The notes under the pieces: generated by a model
The model's input: the letters and a program-made list of their open reading frames with translations, nothing else
What the model was told of the DNA's origin: nothing
Databases searched by the model: none
Shown here: positions 27,232 to 36,216 of the stretch, one piece after another
Position numbering within the stretch: position 1 is the stretch's first letter
How the letters are laid out: the number at the start of each line of letters is the position of its first letter
Program-made: the position numbers and the translations under genes
Assembly (NCBI GenBank): GCA_030651965.1
Contig: JAUSBQ010000163.1
Location: 1 to 36,216, forward strand
Length of the DNA stretch: 36,216 nucleotides
From: Pseudolabrys sp.
GTDB lineage: Bacteria; Pseudomonadota; Alphaproteobacteria; Rhizobiales; Xanthobacteraceae
Direction of reading: 5' to 3'

Positions 27232-27714
27232 GTGGCAAAACCGGTCGCAATCATCATGGGCAGTCAATCCGACTGGGCCACGATGAAGCATACTACCGAG
27301 ACGCTCGACGCGCTCAAGATCGGCTATGAGGCCCTGATCGTCTCGGCGCACCGCACACCGAAGCGGCTGTACGACTTCGCCCATGGCGCGCGCGACAAGG
27401 GTTTCAAGGTAGTGATCGCCGGCGCCGGCGGCGCCGCCCACCTTCCCGGCATGGCCGCCTCAATGACGCCGTTGCCGGTGCTCGGCGTGCCGATCAATAC
27501 CCATGCGCTGGAAGGCAAGGATTCACTGCTGTCGATCTTGCAGATGCCCGGCGGCATTCCGGTCGGCACCCTGGCGATCGGCAAGGCCGGCGCGATCAAC
27601 GCCGCGCTGCTCGCCGCCGCGATCCTGGCGCTGTCGGACAAAGCGGTCGCCAAACGGCTCGATGCCTGGCGCGCCAAACAGACCAAGGCCGTGGCCAAGA
27701 GGCCGAAGGATTGA
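27232..27714 (+). CDS. purE: N5-carboxyaminoimidazole ribonucleotide mutase
   Basis: GTG start; [24 protein letters not shown]…[14 protein letters not shown]…[12 protein letters not shown]. Confidence 0.96.
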   Translation: MAKPVAIIMGSQSDWATMKHTTETLDALKIGYEALIVSAHRTPKRLYDFAHGARDKGFKVVIAGAGGAAHLPGMAASMTPLPVLGVPINTHALEGKDSLLSILQMPGGIPVGTLAIGKAGAINAALLAAAILALSDKAVAKRLDAWRAKQTKAVAKRPKD

Positions 27715-27721
27715 TTTCAAG

Positions 27722-28798
27722 TTGCTGAAACCCGGATCGACGATCGGCATTCTCGGCGGCGGCCAGCTCGGGCGCATGCTGGCGCTCGCGGCGGCACGGC
27801 TCGGGCTGCATTGCCATATCTATTCGCCGGAGAAGGATTCCGGCGCATTTGAAGTGGTGCGCGCCTCGACCTGCGCGGCTTATGAAGACGAGGCGGCACT
27901 GGCGCGTTTCGCCGCGTCGGTCGACGTCATCACCTATGAATTCGAAAACATCCCGGCGAAGACCGCGGCCTATCTCGCCAAGCGCAAGCCGGTGTTTCCC
28001 GCTCCGCATGTGCTGGAACTGACGCAGGACCGGCTGATCGAAAAGAATTTCATCAGCGGTTTGAAGATCGCCGTCGCGCCTTACGCCGCCGTGCATTCGG
28101 CGTCGCAACTGATGGCCGGGCTGGACAAAGTCGGCCGGCCCGCCGTGCTGAAGACGACGACGATGGGTTATGACGGCAAGGGCCAGGTCAAGATCATGCC
28201 GGGCGACGACGCCAATGCGGCGTGGCGCAAACTCAAGAACGCGCCGTGCATTCTCGAAGGCTTCGTGACTTTCGAGCGCGAAGTCTCGGTCGTGGCCGCG
28301 CGTTCCGCCGATGGCAAGGTCGAATGCTTCGAGGTCACCGAGAACGAGCACCGCGACCACATTCTCAAGGTCTCGACCGTGCCGGCCAAGGTGTCGCCGG
28401 CGCTGGCCACCGAGGCCAAGCGCATCGCCACCCGCATCGCCAAGGCGTTCGATTATGTCGGCGTGTTCGCGGTCGAGATGTTCGTGGTGAAAGACGGGAA
28501 GAAGCAGTCGGTGCTGGTCAACGAGATCGCGCCGCGCGTTCACAACTCCGGCCATTGGACCATCGACGGCGCGACGGTGTCGCAATTCGAGCAGCATATC
28601 CGCGCCGTCGCCGGCTGGCCCTTGGCCAAACCTATAAGGCTCGGCCGCAAGGTCGAGATGATCAACCTGATCGGCGCCGAAGTGCACGACCTCGCCGACT
28701 GGCTGGCGACGCCGGGCACCTCGGTGCATCTCTACGGCAAGACCGACGCCCGCGCCGGCCGCAAGATGGGGCATGTGACACGGGTTTATCCGAAGTAG
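27722..28798 (+). CDS. purK: 5-(carboxyamino)imidazole ribonucleotide synthase
   Basis: Likely TTG start; KPGSTIGILGGGQLGRMLALAAARLG…; NEIAPRVHNSGHWTIDG. Confidence 0.95.
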   Translation: MLKPGSTIGILGGGQLGRMLALAAARLGLHCHIYSPEKDSGAFEVVRASTCAAYEDEAALARFAASVDVITYEFENIPAKTAAYLAKRKPVFPAPHVLELTQDRLIEKNFISGLKIAVAPYAAVHSASQLMAGLDKVGRPAVLKTTTMGYDGKGQVKIMPGDDANAAWRKLKNAPCILEGFVTFEREVSVVAARSADGKVECFEVTENEHRDHILKVSTVPAKVSPALATEAKRIATRIAKAFDYVGVFAVEMFVVKDGKKQSVLVNEIAPRVHNSGHWTIDGATVSQFEQHIRAVAGWPLAKPIRLGRKVEMINLIGAEVHDLADWLATPGTSVHLYGKTDARAGRKMGHVTRVYPK

Positions 28799-28806
28799 GG
28801 CCTCTC

Positions 28807-29466
28807 ATGTCTATGACGCTTTACTTTCATCCGCTGTCGTCGTTCTGCCACAAGGCGCTGACGGCGCTTTACGAGAACGACACACCGTTCACGCCGCATG
28901 TTGTCGATCTCGGCGATCCGGCATCGAACGCGGCGTTCAAGAAGGTATGGCCGGTCGGAAAGTTTCCGGTGCTGCGTGACGAAGCGAGCAACCGGCTGAT
29001 CCCGGAATCGACCAGCATCATAGAATATCTCTCGCTGCATTATCCCGGCCGCATCAAACTCGTGCCGGACGACGCCGAACTGGCCGCGGCCGTGCGAGAG
29101 ACCGACCGGTTTTACGATCTCAACGTCCATGTGCCGATGCAGAAGATCATCACCGACCGGATTCGCCCGGCCGGCAAGAATGATACGTTCGGCGTCGACC
29201 AGGCGCGCGAGCTGCTGCACACTGCGCTCGGCATTGCAGAGAAGAAAATGGCGTCGCGGCCCTGGGCAACAGGTGCCCTGTTCACGATGGCCGACTGCGC
29301 GGCCGCGCCAACGCTGTTTTACACGGACATGGCAATCATGCCGCTGGCCGGCGCCTATCCCCATCTCGCCGGCTATCTCGGCCGGATCAAGGACCGGTCG
29401 TCCTATGGCCGCGTCCTCAAGGAGGCCGAGCCTTACCTGCATTGGGTCCCGCGCGAAAAAGTGTAG
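28807..29466 (+). CDS. glutathione S-transferase family protein
   Basis: MSMTLYFHPLSSFCHKALTALYENDTPFTPHVVDLGDP…; ESTSIIEYL thioredoxin-fold GST signature. Confidence 0.92.
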   Translation: MSMTLYFHPLSSFCHKALTALYENDTPFTPHVVDLGDPASNAAFKKVWPVGKFPVLRDEASNRLIPESTSIIEYLSLHYPGRIKLVPDDAELAAAVRETDRFYDLNVHVPMQKIITDRIRPAGKNDTFGVDQARELLHTALGIAEKKMASRPWATGALFTMADCAAAPTLFYTDMAIMPLAGAYPHLAGYLGRIKDRSSYGRVLKEAEPYLHWVPREKV

Positions 29467-29512
29467 GTATTGTCGATTCGTGCAATAGTTGTATCTCCAT
29501 CGGAGATGCAAC

Positions 29513-30130
29513 TTGAACGAACACACTTTCCCCGACCGCCTTCGGCTGCCGCTGGAGTTCGACCCGGCGCGGTTGGCCGCCGACTTGGCGGCGCTGTCGG
29601 CGGGCTCCTGGATCGCCCATTTCGTCACCCAGAACTATGACGGGGACTGGAGCGTCATCCCGCTGCGCGGCCCCGCCGGCGCGCGCCACCCGGTGCAGAT
29701 GATCTATTCCGACCCGGCCTGCGCCGAGTACCAGGACACCCCGTGGCTTGCCGCCGCGCCATATCTGCGCGAGGTGCTCGCCGCCCTCGCCTGCCCGCTC
29801 CAGGCGGTGCGGCTGATGCGGCTCTCGCCCGGCTCCTTCATCAAGGAGCATCGTGACCATGATCTGGCCTTCGAAGACGGCACGGTCCGTCTCCACATAC
29901 CGGTGACGACCAATGACGGGGTTGATTTCCGCCTCAACGGCGTTCGCTGTGTCATGGCGGCCGGTTCCGCCTGGTATCTGCGCCTGTCAGACCCCCACAA
30001 AGTCGCCAACCGGGGCGACAGCGACCGGGTGCATCTGGTGATCGACGCCACGGTCAATGGCTGGGTTCAGGCCCTGTTCGAGCGGGCGGCGGGGGCGGTT
30101 CCCGTAGGCGGGCGAGGGAAGGACCAATAG
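29513..30130 (+). CDS. aspartyl/asparaginyl beta-hydroxylase domain protein
   Basis: RLSPGSFIKEHRDHDLAFEDGTVRLHIPVTTNDGVDFRLNG…DRVHLVIDATVNGW; probable TTG start after GGAG. Confidence 0.85.
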   Translation: MNEHTFPDRLRLPLEFDPARLAADLAALSAGSWIAHFVTQNYDGDWSVIPLRGPAGARHPVQMIYSDPACAEYQDTPWLAAAPYLREVLAALACPLQAVRLMRLSPGSFIKEHRDHDLAFEDGTVRLHIPVTTNDGVDFRLNGVRCVMAAGSAWYLRLSDPHKVANRGDSDRVHLVIDATVNGWVQALFERAAGAVPVGGRGKDQ

Positions 30131-30228
30131 ACTCGCCGAAACAAGTCTGCTAAAGCCACCCGACTCAAAGAGCCCATTTTTTGCGGCTTTTGACCGAAAT
30201 TCGTTTCGACACCAACGAAGGAGCCTGC

Positions 30229-30546
30229 GTGCAAGTTCTCGTTCGCGACAACAACGTCGACCAAGCCCTCAAGGCGCTCAAGAAGAAGATGCAGCGTGAG
30301 GGCATCTTCCGCGAAATGAAGCTTCGCGGCCATTACGAAAAGCCGTCGGAAAAGAAGGCGCGCGAAAAGGCTGAAGCCGTCCGCCGCGCCCGCAAGCTGG
30401 CGCGCAAGAAGATGCAGCGCGAAGGCCTGCTGCCGATGAAGCCGCGGATCATTCCGGGCGCTGCCGGTCCTGGCGGCGCGGGTGGTCCGGGCGGTGCCGG
30501 TGGCCGTGGCGGTCGTGGTGGCGCCGGCGGCCCGCCGCGCTTCTAG
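30229..30546 (+). CDS. rpsU: 30S ribosomal protein S21 with Gly/Arg-rich C-terminal extension
   Basis: GTG start after [67 protein letters not shown]… then [29 protein letters not shown]. Confidence 0.95.
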   Translation: MQVLVRDNNVDQALKALKKKMQREGIFREMKLRGHYEKPSEKKAREKAEAVRRARKLARKKMQREGLLPMKPRIIPGAAGPGGAGGPGGAGGRGGRGGAGGPPRF

Positions 30547-30568
30547 TCGCAAGTTAGATTTTGTTGCA

Positions 30569-30598
30569 AAGCGCGGGTCCTCACGGGTCCGCGCTTTT
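30569..30598 (+). terminator. intrinsic terminator downstream of rpsU
   Basis: AAGCGCGG…CCGCGCTTTT stem-loop. Confidence 0.6.
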
Positions 30599-31399
30599 GC
30601 GTTGCGTGTCGGCGAGAAACTCCCGCACCGCCGCGAGTATGCCGTCGTCGTCGCTGTGGACATGATCGGCGTCGGGAAAGCGCACCATGCGTTTGGGCTC
30701 ATTGGCCATGGCAAAGAGCCGCTCGCCAAAGCGAACCGAGATCACCCGATCCTTGACGCCGTGCATCACCAGCAGCGGCGCGCGAACCGCGCCGATGCGG
30801 CGGTCGGAGTGATAGCGATCGCGCAACAGCCAGCGCGCCGGCAGGTAAGGAAACGCCGCCGCGGCGACGTCCACCGCCGACGTATAGGGCGCTTCGAGAA
30901 TGAGCCCGCCGACCGGATGGCGCGCCGCGACTTCCACCGCTATGCCGCTGCCGAGCGAAAAGCCCCAGGGCACGATGCGCGACGGCGCGTAACGCGCGGC
31001 GGCGTACCGGTAGGCCGCCTCGCCATCGGCGATCAGTCCGGCCTCGCTGGGCGTGCCGGTTGAGCCGGCGTAACCGCGAAACGACAGCGCGATGAGCCCG
31101 GTGCCGTCCGCCACCAGAGCGCGGAAGCGCGGCACGCGCCATGCCAGTACCTCGCCATTGCCGTGAAAGAACACGACGACCGGCCTGCCGGCGCGCGCCG
31201 GGACATGCCAGGCGATGGCCTTCTCGCCATCGGCGGTGTCGAGCAAAAGCTCCTGGGCCTGCGGAAAGCCGGCGGCGGCGGGCAGCGAGCGCTCGACCTG
31301 GGGGACCGGATACATGATCGCGCGCTGCATCAGATAGAGCGCGGCGACGAGCCCGCCATAGCCGAGCACGACAATGCCGATCCATTTCAACACAGCCAT
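30581..31399 (-). CDS. alpha/beta hydrolase, membrane-anchored
   Basis: N-terminal TM; FFHGNGEVLAWR; nucleophile elbow PWGFSLGSG; PLLVMHGVKDRVI. Confidence 0.9.
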   Translation of the reverse strand: MAVLKWIGIVVLGYGGLVAALYLMQRAIMYPVPQVERSLPAAAGFPQAQELLLDTADGEKAIAWHVPARAGRPVVVFFHGNGEVLAWRVPRFRALVADGTGLIALSFRGYAGSTGTPSEAGLIADGEAAYRYAAARYAPSRIVPWGFSLGSGIAVEVAARHPVGGLILEAPYTSAVDVAAAAFPYLPARWLLRDRYHSDRRIGAVRAPLLVMHGVKDRVISVRFGERLFAMANEPKRMVRFPDADHVHSDDDGILAAVREFLADTQRKSADP

Positions 31400-31571
31400 A
31401 GCCGCACCCTACCATGCCGGCCCGTCTCGACGGGGCCGGACCGGGCCGCGCCGCCAGTGCAAATGACAGGGGTTAAGCTCCCGTCAGACCGGCATTTTAA
31501 AGCTTTTCGCGGAACCATACGTGTACAAGCGGCTTTAGTAGCATTGGGGCAGGTCAGCCCCGCGGGAATCG

Positions 31572-31609
31572 GGGGCTAGATACATCGGGTGGGGCTAGAT
31601 ACATCGGGT
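31572..31609. repeat. perfect 19-bp tandem duplication
   Basis: GGGGCTAGATACATCGGGT repeated twice, ending 1 nt before the kinase ATG. Confidence 0.95.
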
Positions 31610-31610
31610 A

Positions 31611-32714
31611 ATGGATAAACCAGCCGGCTTTCTCGAGAGCGAATTGGAGCGTGCCCTAGCCGCGCGCGCGGCCGACGACACCTATTTGGTGTCGATGGAC
31701 GGCACGCGCGGGAACGACTCCGTGCGCGAGCCCGAGCGCCGCTTCCGGGAATTGCTCGATGCCCTGCCCGCCGCCATCTTCACCACCGACGCCAAGGGCC
31801 GTCTGACCTATTTCAACGACGCCGCCGCCGACATGTGGGGCGAGCGGCCCAGCCTCGGCGGCAGCATCTGGGGCAGGTCCTGGAAGCTCTATTGGTCCGA
31901 CGGCACGCCGATGCAGCCGCAGGACAGTCCGGTTGCCGTGGCGCTGCGCGAAGACCGCCCGGTGCGCGGCATGGAAGCGATCTGCGAACGTCCGGATGGC
32001 ACGCGCGTGCCGTTCATTCCCTACCCGACGCCGTTGCACGACGAAGCCGGCCAGCTGGTCGGCATCGTCAACATGCAGATCGACATTACCGAACGCAAAC
32101 GCGCGGAAGACCGCCAGCACCTGATGGTGCGCGAACTGCACCACCGGGTGAAGAATACGCTGGCCACCGTGCAGGCGATCATGGGCTCGACCGCGCGCAC
32201 CGCGACCAGCATGGAGGACTTCCAGACCGCCTTGATCGGCCGTATCGCCGCGCTGTCAAAAACGCATATCCTGCTCAGCGATGACAGCCGCCCGGTCTCG
32301 TTCGGCGATATCGTGCATAGCGAACTCGACGCTTTCGACGACGGCAGCGACGGCCGCATCATCCTGACCGGGCCGCCAGTCGAGATTCCCGCGCAGGCGG
32401 CGGTGCCGCTCAGCCTGGCGATGCACGAGCTCACCACCAACGCGGCGAAATACGGCGCGCTGTCGGTCCACGGCGGCAAGGTGCAAATCAGTTGGAGCGA
32501 GACGATCACCGCCGAGCGCCGCCAACTGGATTTCGACTGGGTCGAAAGCGGCGGCCCCGCGGTAGAGGCGCCGGAGCGGCAGGGCTTCGGCACGCGCCTG
32601 CTGCAATTCGTCCTGCCCGGGCAGATCCAGGCCAAACTCACCATCGATTACCGGCCGGAGGGCGTGCACGTCCACGGCACGGTGCCGCTGCCGGCGAAAA
32701 AAACCGCCGATTGA
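31611..32714 (+). CDS. PAS domain HWE-family sensor histidine kinase
   Basis: PAS (FRELLDALPAAIFTTDAKGRLTYFNDAAADMWGE); H-box VRELHHRVKNTLATVQAIM; N-box LAMHELTTNAAKYGAL; DFDWVESGGP. Confidence 0.93.
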   Translation: MDKPAGFLESELERALAARAADDTYLVSMDGTRGNDSVREPERRFRELLDALPAAIFTTDAKGRLTYFNDAAADMWGERPSLGGSIWGRSWKLYWSDGTPMQPQDSPVAVALREDRPVRGMEAICERPDGTRVPFIPYPTPLHDEAGQLVGIVNMQIDITERKRAEDRQHLMVRELHHRVKNTLATVQAIMGSTARTATSMEDFQTALIGRIAALSKTHILLSDDSRPVSFGDIVHSELDAFDDGSDGRIILTGPPVEIPAQAAVPLSLAMHELTTNAAKYGALSVHGGKVQISWSETITAERRQLDFDWVESGGPAVEAPERQGFGTRLLQFVLPGQIQAKLTIDYRPEGVHVHGTVPLPAKKTAD

Positions 32715-32824
32715 CGGCAGCCGCCGTCCAAGGCGGCCGGATCAGGCTTTGGTCGCGCACCTGTCATAGTCAATAAACCGATAATTTAACCGAATGCTCA
32801 CCACGTTGCGGTATCCGGAAGAGC

Positions 32825-33415
32825 ATGCCCGGCCCCGCCCCTTTCGACACCATCCTGCTGTTGACCGGATCGATCGAAGCCGCCGCTTTGGCCGGCGTCC
32901 TGACGATCCGCAATCCGCGCATCGGCGTGCGCCATGTCGCCTCGCTCAGTGAACTCAATGCGCTGGACGCCGGCGAACTGGCGCGCTCGCGGCTGATCGG
33001 CTTCTTCACCGACGTGATCGTGCCGCCGCGCATTCTCGCCGCGCTCGGCTACGGCGCCTATAATTTCCACCCCGGCCCGCCGACCTATCCCGGCTGGGCG
33101 CCGGCGCATTTCGCGGCCTACGATGGCGCGGCGACTTTCGGCGTCACCGCGCATGTCATGGTGGACCGCGTCGATGCCGGGCCGATCGTCGGCGTCGAGT
33201 GGTTCTGCATCCCGCCCGGCACCGACGCGGCGCGCCTTGAGCAATTGGCTTTCGCGGCGCTGGCGCGGATTTTCTGGAATCTCGCATACGCGCTGACGCA
33301 AGACGCGGCGCTTGTCACCCAGCCGATTTCCTGGAGCGGCGTAAAGGGCACGCGGCGGCGGCACCGGAATTTGCCGGACGTGACGGCGGCTGCGCCGATG
33401 GCCCGGCGCGCCTAA
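32825..33415 (+). CDS. short formyltransferase-fold protein
   Basis: AYNFHPGPPTYPGWAPAHFAAYDGAATFGVTAHVMVDRVDAGPIVG carries the N-x-H…D formyltransferase signature. Confidence 0.82.
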   Translation: MPGPAPFDTILLLTGSIEAAALAGVLTIRNPRIGVRHVASLSELNALDAGELARSRLIGFFTDVIVPPRILAALGYGAYNFHPGPPTYPGWAPAHFAAYDGAATFGVTAHVMVDRVDAGPIVGVEWFCIPPGTDAARLEQLAFAALARIFWNLAYALTQDAALVTQPISWSGVKGTRRRHRNLPDVTAAAPMARRA

Positions 33416-33456
33416 GGCGGCGGAATCCCTACAGCGACTTGAGGCGGCGATGCGGC

Positions 33457-34758
33457 TCAGTACTTCGCCGTCAACCCCACCGTCCAACTCTGCGTCGGCT
33501 CGGTGGTATAGAGATCGCGCCCTTTAGTGTAGCCGAGAGTAAGCGACACGTAGTCGTGCGGGTCGAAGCTGTAGGACAGCGAGGCGTCGAAGAAGTCCAG
33601 CTTACGCTTATCCCCGATATAGCCGTACATCAGCGTCTGGGTCGCACGCAGCGTCAGCGAATAATCGAAGAAAGTCCAAGCGAAACCAAATTGTGAGCCG
33701 ACGCGAAAGAACGAAGTGTGCTGCGCGGGATCCTCAATGTCGCCTTTACGCACATAATAGCCGTTGTCCGAGCGCAGGTCGAAGAGCAATTGCAGCATCG
33801 AGTTCGGCGCGAGCATGCGTGTCGCCGTGTTGACGTTAAAGACGTGCTGGCCTTGCGCATCGGTCAAGCTGAGATAGGGCTGATAAATGATACGTCCGCT
33901 CGCGATCTGGCTGCGGTCCTTGGTATTATAGAGGAATTGCGGCGTGGTGCTGATGCGGTGGCTCAGTGTCTCGCTGTCCGTCTTAATCCAGTCGAACATG
34001 ACCCCGCCCGCCACGTAGTTGCCGTCGTCGAGCCTCCTCATCCCGTTGGCGTCGGTGATGGTCTGGTTGACCGACAGATAGGGAATGATCTGGCGCAACA
34101 TAGTATCGGTGTCGGCCTCGAACGCGTAGCCCACGACGGCCTTCACCTTGGTTGAGAGCTTTTTTCCATCGCTGCGGTCGTCATGATAGCTGATCTTGGC
34201 GGAACTGGCCGCCTTGAAGGCATCCTTGTTGTTGCGGTCGGCTGCCAGATCGTCGGACGCGCCGCGGATGCGGAGCTTACTCACATCCTTACTGTTGTCC
34301 GGCGGCTCGATCAGGTCGGCCTTGCGGGTGCAGCGGATGGCGTTGTTGCCGTCTGGGGCGGAAGCAAAATAGACCGACGCAGGCAAGCGCGGATTACGGC
34401 TCGCATAAGTGCCGTTGCGATTTCCGTCGCGCACGAAATTGCCGAAGGCGTAGCGAAAGTCCCTCAGCGCGGCTGCCGCCTTTTCGTCACAAGTGCCGGG
34501 CCGAACGCAGGCATCGCCGTCGGCAACCAGTGCGCGAACCAGCGCGAGTCCGGTTTCGCGTCGGCTGGGCGGCGGATAGAGTAGTAGCCCCTCCATGATG
34601 CCGGGATTGCTGCGCAGCAGATGGACGAGAAGCCTTTCCTTCGCCACTACGACGCCGGATGGACACAGCGTATCGTGCAGGTCGACGGCCGGCTCTTTGG
34701 CTTCCGCCGGAAACCCAAACATAAGCAACGCGACGCACGCCACAACACAACGCAACAT
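33457..34758 (-). CDS. secreted protein of unknown function, predicted beta-barrel-like C-terminal half
   Basis: Signal peptide, Cys-containing N-terminal region, then many alternating-aromatic strands (YSLTLRATQTLMYGYIG, FFDASLSYSF, YVSLTLGYT) ending SWTVGLTAKY*. Confidence 0.7.
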   Translation of the reverse strand: MLRCVVACVALLMFGFPAEAKEPAVDLHDTLCPSGVVVAKERLLVHLLRSNPGIMEGLLLYPPPSRRETGLALVRALVADGDACVRPGTCDEKAAAALRDFRYAFGNFVRDGNRNGTYASRNPRLPASVYFASAPDGNNAIRCTRKADLIEPPDNSKDVSKLRIRGASDDLAADRNNKDAFKAASSAKISYHDDRSDGKKLSTKVKAVVGYAFEADTDTMLRQIIPYLSVNQTITDANGMRRLDDGNYVAGGVMFDWIKTDSETLSHRISTTPQFLYNTKDRSQIASGRIIYQPYLSLTDAQGQHVFNVNTATRMLAPNSMLQLLFDLRSDNGYYVRKGDIEDPAQHTSFFRVGSQFGFAWTFFDYSLTLRATQTLMYGYIGDKRKLDFFDASLSYSFDPHDYVSLTLGYTKGRDLYTTEPTQSWTVGLTAKY

Positions 34759-34769
34759 CGACGCCTCCC

Positions 34770-35036
34770 CTAGGTCGTTTGCCCGTCGATCCTTACCTTT
34801 ACTTGCGACACCCTGAGCGGCAGGAGCGACTTGCCGAAGGTAAAACTACTACTGAACCGGTAGCCTTTCGCCTTCAGCCGCCTCTGCACGCCGAGGCAGA
34901 ACTGCTGGATACTGACCTCGCTGTATCCATAGTCCTCCTGCATCTTCCAATTGTTCTTCACGCCGATCTTGGGATGCCGCGTTTCAAGCGTCTCGTCGAC
35001 GCTGTCGATGACAGCGTCCGTCTTTCTCTGCGACAT
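34770..35036 (-). CDS. small protein of unknown function, likely cotranscribed with 33457..34758
   Basis: MSQRKTDAVIDSVDETLETRHPKIGVKNNWKMQEDYGYSEVSIQQFCLGVQRRLKAKGYRFSSSFTF…; 11-bp gap to the next gene, same strand. Confidence 0.6.
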   Translation of the reverse strand: MSQRKTDAVIDSVDETLETRHPKIGVKNNWKMQEDYGYSEVSIQQFCLGVQRRLKAKGYRFSSSFTFGKSLLPLRVSQVKVRIDGQTT

Positions 35037-35195
35037 GGTGCCCACCCCCCGGTTTGCCAACTCAACCTATGGTAGACGAACACCGCAAACGCCGCAAGGC
35101 CGGCAAGCACGGCGTTTGCCAAAAGATCAGGCTTTAGACGGAAGTCGGATTGCAGGTCTGCCCGTCGCGCGCAGCGGCGGTCGCCTGAGCGCCGC

Positions 35196-36216
35196 TTACA
35201 GCGACTTGACGATGGTCTCGGTCATCTTCTTGGCGTCGCCAAGAAGCATCATCGTGTTGTCGCGGTAGAACAGCGGATTGTCGATGCCGGCATAACCGGA
35301 CGCCAGCGACCGCTTGATGAACATCACGGTGCCGGCCTTCCAGACCTGCAGTACCGGCATGCCATAAATCGGCGAGGTCTTGTCTTCTTCCGCCGCCGGA
35401 TTGGTGACGTCGTTGGCGCCGATGACGAAGGCGATGTCGGCCTGGGCGAATTCGGAGTTGATGTCTTCCAGTTCGAACACTTCGTCGTAAGGCACGTTGG
35501 CTTCGGCCAGCAGCACGTTCATGTGGCCGGGCATGCGGCCGGCGACCGGATGAATGGCGTACTTGACCTCGACGCCTTCCTTCTTGAGACGGTCACCCAT
35601 CTCTCGCAAGGCATGTTGCGCCTGCGCCACCGCCATGCCGTAGCCCGGCACGATGATGACCTTCTGCGCGTTCTTCATGATGTAGGCGGCGTCTTCGGCC
35701 GAGCCCAGCTTGACCGGCCGCGCTTCGGCCGCGCCGCCGGCGGGCCCCGCGACTTCGCCGCCGAAGCCGCCGAGAATGACCGAGATGAAGTTGCGGTTCA
35801 TTGCGTGGCACATGATGTAGGACAGGATCGCGCCGGAAGAGCCGACCAGCGCACCGGTGATGATCAGCGCGGAGTTGCCGAGCGTGAATCCGATGCCGGC
35901 GGCGGCCCAGCCGGAATACGAGTTCAGCATCGAGATCACGACCGGCATGTCGGCGCCGCCGATCGGAATGATCAGGAGCGCGCCGAGCACCAGCGCGATG
36001 ATGGTGATGAGCCAGAAGTCGAGCGCACTGCCCGACATCACAAGGCCGACGACGAAGAACACCAGCGCCAGTGCCAGCACGATGTTGATGACGTGGCGCG
36101 CCGGCAGGATGATCGGCGCGCCGCTCATGCGGCCCGACAGTTTCAGGAACGCGATCACCGAGCCGGTGAAGGTCAGCGCGCCGATGGCGACACCGAGCGA
36201 CATTTCGATCAGGCTG
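35196..36216 (-). CDS. pntB: NAD(P) transhydrogenase subunit beta (N-terminus beyond window edge)
   Basis: IIPIGGADMPVVISMLNSYSGWAAAGIGFTLGNSALIITGALVGSSGAILSYIMCHAMNRNF…PGYGMAVAQAQHALREM…GANDVTNPAA; frame open to the window end. Confidence 0.96.
   Translation of the reverse strand, partial: SLIEMSLGVAIGALTFTGSVIAFLKLSGRMSGAPIILPARHVINIVLALALVFFVVGLVMSGSALDFWLITIIALVLGALLIIPIGGADMPVVISMLNSYSGWAAAGIGFTLGNSALIITGALVGSSGAILSYIMCHAMNRNFISVILGGFGGEVAGPAGGAAEARPVKLGSAEDAAYIMKNAQKVIIVPGYGMAVAQAQHALREMGDRLKKEGVEVKYAIHPVAGRMPGHMNVLLAEANVPYDEVFELEDINSEFAQADIAFVIGANDVTNPAAEEDKTSPIYGMPVLQVWKAGTVMFIKRSLASGYAGIDNPLFYRDNTMMLLGDAKKMTETIVKSL

Noticed and set aside
27596-28774. 392-aa minus-strand ORF antisense to purK
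   Set aside because: His/Arg/Asp-rich shadow translation; purK is well supported.
1-36216. CRISPR array, prophage or transposon
   Set aside because: No regularly spaced direct repeats, integrase, transposase or phage structural genes seen in any frame.

Overview
A 36.2 kb GC-rich chromosomal segment. Gene content and order (rcdA/DUF1465, DUF1192, TrcR/DUF1013, YqgE, ispH-thrB-rnhA, purEK, rpsU, pntB) fit an alphaproteobacterium of the Hyphomicrobiales (Bradyrhizobiaceae/Xanthobacteraceae-like); this placement is inferred from gene families, not from a search. Most of the window is housekeeping or metabolic: an MsbA-like ABC transporter, L31, quinone oxidoreductase, a GGDEF-EAL protein, peroxiredoxin, PrpE-type acyl-CoA synthetase, IclR regulator with TTT solute-binding protein and M24 protein, fatty acyl-CoA ligase, enoyl-CoA hydratase, diguanylate cyclase, GST, S21, HWE histidine kinase and PntB. 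I found no CRISPR array, transposase, phage, tRNA or rRNA. The most interesting signals are: (1) two separate hicAB-type toxin-antitoxin loci with an intact antitoxin ORF and a broken toxin, one by internal in-frame deletion and one by a 1-nt frameshift; (2) a GIY-YIG nuclease gene split by an apparent +1 slip in a T6 run; (3) a strong minus-strand small-RNA candidate with three hairpins, anti-Shine-Dalgarno-like segments and a near-perfect intrinsic terminator; (4) overlapping perfect palindromes between iclR and the TTT solute-binding gene, probably the IclR operator; (5) a two-gene module of unknown function (secreted beta-barrel-like protein plus small partner); and (6) several nested inverted-repeat elements, one abutting a start codon. 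I see no clearly new multi-gene defence or biosynthetic system.
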